Part shown: piece after piece, positions 1 to 6,814 of the stretch
How positions within the stretch are numbered: the first letter of the stretch is position 1
Layout of the letters: each line of letters begins with the position of its first letter
Assembly (NCBI GenBank): GCA_945787625.1
Contig: CALZJL010000024.1
Span: 1 to 10,880 of the forward strand
DNA: 10,880 nucleotides
From: an uncultured Prevotellaceae bacterium
GTDB lineage: Bacteria > Bacteroidota > Bacteroidia > Bacteroidales > Bacteroidaceae
Direction of reading: 5' to 3'
Made by a program: the position numbers and the translations under genes
Notes under the pieces: model-generated
Told to the model about the DNA's origin: nothing
Database searches by the model: none
What the model saw: only the letters and a program-made list of their open reading frames with translations

Positions 1-1618
1 GGTTGCTCCACGAGCAGTAGTCGGTGTCGTAGGACGTGCATTGACCTTGGAGCGGGGAGTTGGGGTCGGTGATGGGGGTGACTTCGCGTGGTGATGTGCA
101 GCTGGGGTCGTAGACTCCACGCGAGGAGACGGTGCTGGCGCTCTCGCTGCCGAGGAGTATGCCGCTGGGGAGGGCGGAGATGTTGTCGTCGTACTTGTAG
201 ACGCGGTAGTTGAAGCCTGCGATGTCCATGACGCGGGCAAAGCCGCTACGGAGGGCGTCTTCGGCGCGATCCATGCCTTGGGTGACGGGGCGTGTGGGGT
301 CAAGCTGATGGCAGAGGTTCTGGAGATGGCGGCTGATCTGACGGCCTTCGATGCTCCATTGTTCGGGTATCTCGTTGCCTATGCTCCACATGATGATGCT
401 GGGGTGGTTGCGGTGGTTGAGTATGAGGTTGCGTATGTCGCGCTCTGCCCAGTCGCGGAAGTGGAGGGCGTAGCCGTTGCGGCACTTGGGGTAGAGCCAC
501 ATGTCGAAGCTTTCGGCCATGACCATCATGCCCATCGAGTCGCAGACTTCCATCTGCATGGTGGAGGGCATGTTGTGGGCGGTGCGTATGGCGTCGCAGC
601 CCATGTCTTTGAGTATGCGTATCTGGCGTATGAGGGCGGCGCGGTTGACGGCGGCTCCGAGGGGACCGAGGTCGTGGTGGAGGCATACGCCTTGGATCTT
701 GCGCGGCTTGCCGTTGAGGCTGAAGCCGTGGCGGTCGACGGTGATGGTGCGTATGCCTACTTTGGTGGTGGTCTGGTCGATTATCTTGCCTTGTATGATG
801 AGCTGGGTGGTGAGGGTGTAGAGGTAGGGGGTCTCGGGGCTCCAGAGGTGTGCCTCGGGGAGGTCGAGGGTGCTGGTGGACTGCCCGGTATGGCCGGTGG
901 GGCTTTGGCTTTGGGCTACGGTGTGGCCTTGGGCATCGGTGAGGGTGTGGAGTATGGTGGCGGGGGTGTGTTCGATGCCTTGGACTTGAATGTCGGCTTG
1001 TATCTGGGCGGGGTGCCCTTCGCCTTGGGCTGTGAGGGTGCGGACGTAGGTTCCCCACTGGGTGATGTGTTGCTCGGAGGTGAGGGTGAGGGTGACGGGA
1101 CGGTAGAGGCCGCCGCCGGGGTACCATCGGCTGCTCTCTTCGAGGTTGCGGAGGCTGACTTCGATGGTGTTAGGCTGGCCGGGCTTGAGGTATGGGGTGG
1201 CATCTATCTGGAAGGCGTTGTAGCCGTAGACCCAGTGTCCGGCGAGGACGCCGTTGATGCGTACTTGGGGCTCTGCCATGGCTCCGTCGAAGTGGAGGAG
1301 TGCGTGGCCGTAGTTGTCGGGGAGGTCTATCTGGGTGCGGTAGTAGCCGTGTCCTATCCATGGGAGGGCTCCCGAACGGCCTGACTTTTCGGTGGCTTCG
1401 GTCTCGCCGTTTTGCTCAATGGCGACGTGCTGGAGATCCCACTGTTTGTCGAATGGTCCTGAGATGGCCCAGTCGTGGGGTATGCGTACTTCGCTCCATG
1501 TGATGGAGTCGCGCGAGAATTGCCATGTGCGCAGGTCGATGGTGTTGCGCTGGGCATGGGTGTGCTGGAGAAGGAGCAGAAGAAGGGCTGCGGTGAGGTG
1601 GAATGTGTGTTTGTTCAT
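1..1618 (-). CDS. GH2 beta-galactosidase, exported, 3' end outside window
   Basis: Exo-acting glycoside hydrolase family 2 enzyme that most likely releases galactose from beta-galactosides. 539 residues are visible from the ATG at 1618, with no stop and no frameshift as far as position 2. Residues 1-22 are a signal peptide with a Leu-rich core ending HTHAQ, so the enzyme is exported, probably to the periplasm. A jelly-roll sugar-binding domain follows (about 28-200, with the family motif SRWYPGGGLYRPV), then an Ig-like domain (about 200-303) and a TIM barrel from about 305 (GVCLHHD at 310-316, RTAHNMPS). The acid/base is Glu416 in SIGNE and the nucleophile is Glu492 in LLGSESAS. Relatives with this nucleophile context are usually 800 residues or more, so roughly a third is missing. 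The start lies 1 nt after the GH53 stop (TAA-T-ATG), which suggests translational coupling. The GH53 partner supports galactoside specificity, but GH2 also contains beta-glucuronidases and beta-mannosidases, so the exact substrate is inferred. Confidence 0.9.
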   Translation of the reverse strand, partial: MNKHTFHLTAALLLLLLQHTHAQRNTIDLRTWQFSRDSITWSEVRIPHDWAISGPFDKQWDLQHVAIEQNGETEATEKSGRSGALPWIGHGYYRTQIDLPDNYGHALLHFDGAMAEPQVRINGVLAGHWVYGYNAFQIDATPYLKPGQPNTIEVSLRNLEESSRWYPGGGLYRPVTLTLTSEQHITQWGTYVRTLTAQGEGHPAQIQADIQVQGIEHTPATILHTLTDAQGHTVAQSQSPTGHTGQSTSTLDLPEAHLWSPETPYLYTLTTQLIIQGKIIDQTTTKVGIRTITVDRHGFSLNGKPRKIQGVCLHHDLGPLGAAVNRAALIRQIRILKDMGCDAIRTAHNMPSTMQMEVCDSMGMMVMAESFDMWLYPKCRNGYALHFRDWAERDIRNLILNHRNHPSIIMWSIGNEIPEQWSIEGRQISRHLQNLCHQLDPTRPVTQGMDRAEDALRSGFARVMDIAGFNYRVYKYDDNISALPSGILLGSESASTVSSRGVYDPSCTSPREVTPITDPNSPLQGQCTSYDTDYCSWSN

Positions 1619-1619
1619 A

Positions 1620-2909
1620 TTATGGTCTGATTTGCTTGGTTCCTTGGGTTATGCTTATGCCGTGTATTTGGTCTGTGTCAAGGCGTTGGCCTTGGAGATT
1701 GTAGGTGGGGGTGGCGTGGGGTGAGACGTGGCTGGGACTGCTGATGCTGGTCTGGACGGAGAATTGCTTGAAGGCTTCGAGGCTTTGGGGGGAGTTGAGG
1801 GGGTGACGGGGGTTCTGGTCGCTGTTTTGCCATAGGCCTCGGTTGAGCCAGCCGAGCTGGAGTTTGGTGTCGTGTCCGTTGCCGCACTCTTCGGGGAACC
1901 AGTAGTACATGCCTTGGACTCCGAGTGTGATGAGTCGCTGGGCGAGGTCGCTGAGAAACTGGGCTTGGCCTTCGGGGGTGTAGGGCCAGTCGTGGCAGAG
2001 GGCGTCGCTGGGACCCCACTGGTAGTTGTAGGCTGTCTCGACGAGATGTATGGGGCGTGTGGGCATCTGGCTCTGGAGGGTGCGGACGGTGGTGGTGAGG
2101 TCGTCAAGGTTGCCGTGCCAGAAGGGATAGTAGCTGAGGCCTATGATGTCGAAGTCGGTGAAGCCTGCGCGTTGTACCCATGTGTAGAAGTTGCTGGCGG
2201 AGCCTGACTCTCCGCTGCGCTCGATGTGGAGTATGATGCGGGCGTTGGGGGCTTGGGAACTGCGTACGCCTTGGGCGGCTGAGTTGAGGAGGGTGGCAAA
2301 GCGTGTGATCTGGGCTTGGTATTTGTCGTAGCTTGCCCATTGGGGATCGAGGTAGAAGGCGTTCTGACTGCTGTTCTTGCCTTGGAGGTTGTCCCATAGC
2401 ATCCCGTAGCTGACTTCGTTGCCTATCTGGACGTAGTCGGGGGTGACGCCGGACTGTACGAGGGCGTCGATGCTCTCACGGGTGTATTGGGCTACGCGCT
2501 CGGCAAGGGTCTCGGTGGGGGTGTTGCGGTTCATGCCCCAGGATTTGGGAATCCATTGTTGGGCGGGGTCTGTCCAGGTGTCGCTATAGAAGATGTCGAG
2601 GAGGAGGGCCATACCTGCACGCTTGATGCGCTCACCGAGGGTCTTGACGTACTGTAGGTCCTGACAGGTGGCGGGGTCGTCGTCTTGGGTGGGGTCGACC
2701 ATGAGGCGGACGCGGGCGGAGTTCCAGCCTGCATGGTCGCGAAGGTACTCTATGAGGTCGGGGATTTCGTGGCCTTCATGGTCGAGCCATTTGTCGCCGG
2801 CGGCTTCGTAGGCTGGTATCATGCTGATGTCTCCGCCTACGGCTGTCTGGGCTTGGACGACGATGGGTATGAGGACGAGGAGTATGAGATTGATATATCT
2901 TGTGGACAT
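1620..2909 (-). CDS. GH53 endo-beta-1,4-galactanase (arabinogalactan endogalactanase), exported
   Basis: Cuts internal beta-1,4-galactosyl links in galactan or type I arabinogalactan side chains of pectin. From the ATG at 2909 it has 429 residues, close to the usual GH53 size plus a tail. Residues 1-20 form a signal peptide (MSTR, then a hydrophobic core, ending VVQAQ). Family motifs are in order: VGGDISM at 24-30 (compare GADIS), RVRLMVDP, DIFYSDTWTDP, the acid/base Glu165 in QIGNE, SYYPFWHG, and the nucleophile Glu291 in LVETAYNYQW. The last 30 residues (YNLQGQRL ... GISI) resemble the short C-terminal tails of Prevotella secreted proteins. An in-frame ATG at 2930 overlaps the pullulanase stop as ATGA and would add seven residues; I prefer 2909 because it gives a standard signal peptide, but 2930 is possible. 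One odd point is Phe in place of the usual His before YSD. The GH2 gene follows after 1 nt. Confidence 0.93.
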   Translation of the reverse strand: MSTRYINLILLVLIPIVVQAQTAVGGDISMIPAYEAAGDKWLDHEGHEIPDLIEYLRDHAGWNSARVRLMVDPTQDDDPATCQDLQYVKTLGERIKRAGMALLLDIFYSDTWTDPAQQWIPKSWGMNRNTPTETLAERVAQYTRESIDALVQSGVTPDYVQIGNEVSYGMLWDNLQGKNSSQNAFYLDPQWASYDKYQAQITRFATLLNSAAQGVRSSQAPNARIILHIERSGESGSASNFYTWVQRAGFTDFDIIGLSYYPFWHGNLDDLTTTVRTLQSQMPTRPIHLVETAYNYQWGPSDALCHDWPYTPEGQAQFLSDLAQRLITLGVQGMYYWFPEECGNGHDTKLQLGWLNRGLWQNSDQNPRHPLNSPQSLEAFKQFSVQTSISSPSHVSPHATPTYNLQGQRLDTDQIHGISITQGTKQIRP

Positions 2910-2926
2910 GGTCTTTGGTATTTGGG

Positions 2927-4867
2927 TCATTTGTGTATGATGAGGGCTGACTGGGGGGCAATCTCGATTTCTCCTCCTTGCATCTGGCCGAGGCCGTCTT
3001 TGTTGACGAGGCCTTGGCGGCATACTATGGTGTAGTTGCCTTGGGGTATGGTGAGTTTGCGTGGCTGGGGGTTGGAGTTCATGATGCAGAGTATCTGACT
3101 CCAGCTGTCGCCTACGGCTTGTCCGTCGAGGGTGAAGGCGATGACGCAGTCGGGGGCTGGGAGGAAATGGAGGTGACGGCGCACGAGGTCTGCGTCGGAC
3201 ATGCGAAAGGCTCGGTGAGAGCGACGTATGTCTATGAGGCCTTTGTAGTAGAGGAAGAGCTCGGGGTGTATGCGCAGACGGTTCCAGTCTATCTGGTTGA
3301 TGGAGTCGGGCTGGTTGTAGCTGTTGTGAACGCCTTGCTTGTCGCGGAAGGCTTCTTCGCCTGCCCAGATGAAGGGTATGCCTTGAGAGGTCAGGACGAA
3401 GGTTTGGGCGAGCTGGCTGAGGCGCACGACTTGGTCGTCACTGATGCCTGGTATGCTGGCACGCAGACGGTCTACGAGGCTCATGTCGTCGTGGCAGCTG
3501 ACGTAACTGACGTGTTGGGTGGGCTGCGACGCCCAGGGGGTCTTGCTGTAGTTGACTTTGGTCATGTCGACTTCGGGGTGAGAGATTCCGCCTACGAGGC
3601 CAAACTTGATGCTCTCTTCGTGTCCGGGGCGGGCGGCAAGGTAGGCTGGCTCGCGGTCGTCGGAGAATGGGCCGCGGAGGGCATCGCGCATTTCGTCGGC
3701 AAAGGCTCCGATGTGGGGCATGCTCGATATGTTGGATTTCATGGCGCATTGTCGGGGGTCGATGGCGGGGGCTCCTGCTGCCCAGCCTTCGCCGTAGATG
3801 GTGATGCTGGGGTCTATCTTGTCGAGCTCGGCGCGTATCTGGTTCATGGTCTCGATGTCGTGTATGCCCATGAGGTCAAAACGGAAGCCGTCGATGTGGT
3901 ACTCTGTGACCCAGTAGCGGACGCTTTCGATCATATATTGGCGCATGAGCTGACGTTCGCTGGCTGTCTCGTTGCCGCAGCCTGAGGCGTTTGCCCAATC
4001 GCCGCCTGTGGTGCCGATCTCTCCGCTGGCTCCCTGACCGGGTGCACTCTTGCGGAAATAGTAGTCGGGATAGGTGCGCTGGAAATTGCTGCCTGCGATG
4101 TCCATGCAGTGGTTGTAGACGACGTCAAGGATGACGCGTATGCCTGCGCTGTGGAGGGCTTGTACCATCTGTTTGAATTCGCGTATGCGCACGTCGGGGC
4201 GGGTGGCATCGGTGCTGTAGCTGCCTTCGGGGACGTTGTAGTTGAGGGGGTCGTAGCCCCAGTTGTATTGTGGACGCTCGGGGTGGCTCTCGTCGACGGT
4301 GTAGTAGTCGTAGCTCGGGAGTATCTGTACGGCGTTGATGCCGAGGGTCTTGAGATACCAGATGTTGTGGGGCTCGGTCAGGGCAAGGTATTTGCCTGGA
4401 TATCTGCTGCCTCGTGAGGGGTGGATGGAGAAGTCGCGGTGGTGCATCTCGTAGACTACGAGGTCGGAGGGGCTTCGGAGGGGTGGACGCTGGTCTTGAC
4501 TCCATCCTTGGGGATCGGTCTGGGCAAGGTCGATGATGGCGGCGCGTTTGCCGTTGATGCCTACGGCTTTGGCAAATGTGCCTGGACACTCTCCTTGTCC
4601 TACATCGAAGGTGTAGTAGTGACCTGCCCAGTCTCCGCTGAGGTTTGCGCTCCAACGGTCTTCGCCCGCACGGCGCAGGTTGAGGGTCTTGACTGGCTGG
4701 GGGGCTTGGGCACTGTCGTAGATGCGTACCTTGACGGCTCGGGCTTTGGTGGGGGCGTTGAGGGTAAAGGTGCTTTGGCTGGGGGTATAGTCGAGCTCCT
4801 TGAACTGTTCTTGTGCTGTTGCTGCCATGTTTACCAACAATGCTATGGGGAGGATTGTATTTCGCAT
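2927..4867 (-). CDS. pulA: Type I pullulanase (GH13_14), exported
   Basis: Hydrolyses alpha-1,6 branch links in pullulan, amylopectin fragments and glycogen, giving linear malto-oligosaccharides. 646 residues. Residues 1-18 are a signal peptide (MRNTILPIALLVNMAATA, then Q) with no lipobox Cys, so the periplasm is the likely site. An N-terminal beta-sandwich of CBM48 type covers about 20-115. The catalytic barrel carries the type I pullulanase signature YNWGYDP at 201-207, region I DVVYNH at 248-253, nucleophile Asp331 in GFRFD, acid/base Glu360 in YGEGW, and transition-state Asp460 in SCHDD. A C-terminal beta domain follows from about 565. The length and the single CBM48 fit the short type I class and not the large multidomain amylopullulanases. 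It starts 13 nt after the glucanotransferase stop, and its own stop lies 17 nt before the preferred GH53 start. All catalytic residues are present. Confidence 0.95.
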   Translation of the reverse strand: MRNTILPIALLVNMAATAQEQFKELDYTPSQSTFTLNAPTKARAVKVRIYDSAQAPQPVKTLNLRRAGEDRWSANLSGDWAGHYYTFDVGQGECPGTFAKAVGINGKRAAIIDLAQTDPQGWSQDQRPPLRSPSDLVVYEMHHRDFSIHPSRGSRYPGKYLALTEPHNIWYLKTLGINAVQILPSYDYYTVDESHPERPQYNWGYDPLNYNVPEGSYSTDATRPDVRIREFKQMVQALHSAGIRVILDVVYNHCMDIAGSNFQRTYPDYYFRKSAPGQGASGEIGTTGGDWANASGCGNETASERQLMRQYMIESVRYWVTEYHIDGFRFDLMGIHDIETMNQIRAELDKIDPSITIYGEGWAAGAPAIDPRQCAMKSNISSMPHIGAFADEMRDALRGPFSDDREPAYLAARPGHEESIKFGLVGGISHPEVDMTKVNYSKTPWASQPTQHVSYVSCHDDMSLVDRLRASIPGISDDQVVRLSQLAQTFVLTSQGIPFIWAGEEAFRDKQGVHNSYNQPDSINQIDWNRLRIHPELFLYYKGLIDIRRSHRAFRMSDADLVRRHLHFLPAPDCVIAFTLDGQAVGDSWSQILCIMNSNPQPRKLTIPQGNYTIVCRQGLVNKDGLGQMQGGEIEIAPQSALIIHK

Positions 4868-4880
4868 ATGTGTATGTGTG

Positions 4881-6788
4881 TTAGCGTCCGCTTTCGATTA
4901 TCATGCCGCTTATTTGCTCGTTGAACTCGATGGAGTTCATGAGGTCTTCGATGTTGATGTGCATACGGTAGCGCCAGTAGTGGCGGGGGTTGGAGGGTAT
5001 GTTGATGCGTTCGACCGACGGATCGGGGTGACGGAGGGTCTGGTTTATGGCGAGCCAGTCCTGGAGGGTGAGTATGCATAGGGCTGACGGACAGCGTAGG
5101 TGACGCATGACCATGTCTTGGGCTATGTTTGAGGGCATGGGGTGTGGGGCTGGACCTTGGTAGCCGAGGTACTGGTTGTAGAAGTCTTGTGTCTGGGCTG
5201 GATCTTCGTCCCACCACATGCGCATGGTGGCACTGTCGTGACTCGATATGGTGCAGACGCTGAGCCAGGGATTGCGGTCGAGTATGCCCCAACGGACGCT
5301 GGGATCCTTGGGCATGGAGATGAGTTCGAGCGAGAGTATCTGCAGCTGGTTCATGACCCAGGATACGCAGTCGGGAACCATGCCGAGGTCTTCGGCGCAG
5401 ACGAGCATTTCGGTGGCATCGCAGAGCATGGGGAGCTTTTTCATGGCTTCTTCGTACCAGAACTGGTTGTTGCGGCGATAGAAGTAGTCGTCGTACAGAC
5501 GGTTGAAGTTGTCTTTGTCGTGCTGCCAAAGGGTCTCGTAGACGGTGGCTTGCTGCACGGCTATGCGTGGGTGGTAGAGGTTGGGGTTCTTGTGATCGCG
5601 GAGGAAGAGTACGTTGCGTATGAGGGAATACAGGCCTGAGGTGAGCTGGGCGTCGAGACTGAGGGCTTGGACTTTGCGCTCGGTGTCGTACTGCGGACGG
5701 AGACTCCAGATGTCGTCGTGCTGATGTTGCAGGTAGGTGTCTTTGACTTCTTGGGCACGGGATCCGAATATGCGGTCTATAACCCAATCGGCGATGAAGG
5801 GGGTGGTCATGAACTGCTCGTCGAGCCAGAGACCGTAACTGTGTATGTCGTCGATGCTGAGGGCGAGAGAGGGCTGGAACTGACCGAGAATGCCTCCTAC
5901 GGCGTGGGAGGGTATCTCCCAAATTCGGAAGAAGCCGAGGACGTGGTCTATGCGATAGGCGTCAAAGTAGCGTGCCATGTTGCGGAAGCGTTGTATCCAC
6001 CATTGTCCGCCGTTGCGGAGCATGGCTTCCCAATTATAGGTGGGGAAGCCCCAATTCTGTCCGTCTGCGCTGAAGTTGTCGGGGGGAGCTCCTGCCTGAC
6101 CGTCCATATTAAAATAGTGTGGGTCTGTCTCTACATCGCAGCCGTAGCGGTTCACTCCGATGGGTATGTCGCCTTTGAGCATGACTCCGAGGGTCTGGGC
6201 ATGGGTGTGGACGTCGCGCATCTGGGTGTCGAGTATGTATTGGATATAACGGTAATAGTCGGCTTGGGGGGCTGGCTGGTCGGGGTTGATGCGCTGGTCG
6301 CGACGGACACTGTATTGGACATAGCTGTCGAGCCAGGATATGGTATCTGCGATGAATGATTTGTAGGCTTTGGTGCGTTTTACTCGACCGAATTCCTGCT
6401 TGTACAGGAGTTGGAGGTATTGGTGCTTGGCTTGGTTGACTGCTTCGTAGTCGACTTGTGGCAGGGCATTGAGCTGCGCCTGGAGGGTGGCGAAATGGGC
6501 GGCTTGCCCGGAATCTTTGAGTGGGGGAAGCTGACGCAGGTCGGCGTACATGGGGTGAAGGGCATAGATGCTGATGGCTGAGTATGGGTATGAGTCTACC
6601 CATGTGCCTGACGAGGTGGTGTCGTTGATGGGAAGTATCTGTAGTATCTTCTGTCCGGTTTGGGCTACCCAGGTGACCATCTGCTTGAGGTCGCCAAAGT
6701 CGCCTGTGCCAAAACTGCCGCGTGTGCGTAGGGAGAAAACGGGTACTGCACATCCTGCTATGCGGGTGCCTGGTTGTAAATGTTTCAT
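4881..6788 (-). CDS. malQ: 4-alpha-glucanotransferase (GH77, amylomaltase), DPE2-like catalytic domain
   Basis: Transfers 4-alpha-glucanosyl units between malto-oligosaccharides and releases glucose in the cytosol; there is no signal peptide. 635 residues from the ATG at 6788. This start is chosen because the GH77 core begins at once (CAVPVFSL, FGTGDFGDL, LPINDTT, SYPYS). Upstream codons in this frame overlap the transporter gene and look like its shadow. Nucleophile Asp281 (YRIDHVLGF), acid/base Glu466 (CAEDLG) and transition-state Asp518 (SSHDS) are present, as is the substrate loop APPDNFSADGQNWGFP. The nucleophile and acid/base are 185 residues apart, against about 47 in Thermus amylomaltase. 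This matches the roughly 140-residue insertion of plant DPE2 and related Bacteroidota enzymes. The two N-terminal CBM20 modules of DPE2 are absent. It starts 26 nt after the transporter stop. A glucan phosphorylase or glucokinase would be expected to use its products, but none is in the window. Confidence 0.95.
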   Translation of the reverse strand: MKHLQPGTRIAGCAVPVFSLRTRGSFGTGDFGDLKQMVTWVAQTGQKILQILPINDTTSSGTWVDSYPYSAISIYALHPMYADLRQLPPLKDSGQAAHFATLQAQLNALPQVDYEAVNQAKHQYLQLLYKQEFGRVKRTKAYKSFIADTISWLDSYVQYSVRRDQRINPDQPAPQADYYRYIQYILDTQMRDVHTHAQTLGVMLKGDIPIGVNRYGCDVETDPHYFNMDGQAGAPPDNFSADGQNWGFPTYNWEAMLRNGGQWWIQRFRNMARYFDAYRIDHVLGFFRIWEIPSHAVGGILGQFQPSLALSIDDIHSYGLWLDEQFMTTPFIADWVIDRIFGSRAQEVKDTYLQHQHDDIWSLRPQYDTERKVQALSLDAQLTSGLYSLIRNVLFLRDHKNPNLYHPRIAVQQATVYETLWQHDKDNFNRLYDDYFYRRNNQFWYEEAMKKLPMLCDATEMLVCAEDLGMVPDCVSWVMNQLQILSLELISMPKDPSVRWGILDRNPWLSVCTISSHDSATMRMWWDEDPAQTQDFYNQYLGYQGPAPHPMPSNIAQDMVMRHLRCPSALCILTLQDWLAINQTLRHPDPSVERINIPSNPRHYWRYRMHINIEDLMNSIEFNEQISGMIIESGR

Positions 6789-6814
6789 GGATTGGTTTGT
6801 CTGGTTTGTTTGGT
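6789..6814 (-). repeat. Short AAACCA-type direct repeat in the transporter-malQ spacer
   Basis: On the minus strand the 26-nt spacer, with the last bases of the transporter stop, has three spaced copies of a CAAACCA/AACCAA-like unit just before the malQ ATG. It is nearly free of G and likely unstructured, which could leave the start codon accessible. No Shine-Dalgarno sequence is seen. The repeat may simply be low-complexity sequence. Confidence 0.4.

Noticed and set aside
300..1127. Pro/Arg/His-rich 275-codon minus-strand frame
   Set aside because: It overlaps the GH2 frame, which keeps its family motifs and both catalytic Glu without interruption. The composition is typical of an out-of-frame reading of C-rich DNA.
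278..1384. A 368-codon open frame on the plus strand opposite the GH2 gene
   Set aside because: It lies in exact codon register with GH2 on the other strand. Its stops could come only from sense TTA, CTA or TCA codons, which are rare here because Leu is mostly CTC and Ser mostly AGC/TCC. The product is a Val/Gly/Ala-rich run with no domain.
2931..3023. A longer GH53 start at 3023
   Set aside because: It would overlap the pullulanase gene by about 95 bp with a Pro/Arg-rich shadow sequence and would bury the signal peptide inside the protein.
2978..3985. A 335-codon plus-strand frame opposite the pullulanase gene
   Set aside because: Same register effect from skewed codon use. The minus-strand frame has a complete, well-conserved type I pullulanase.
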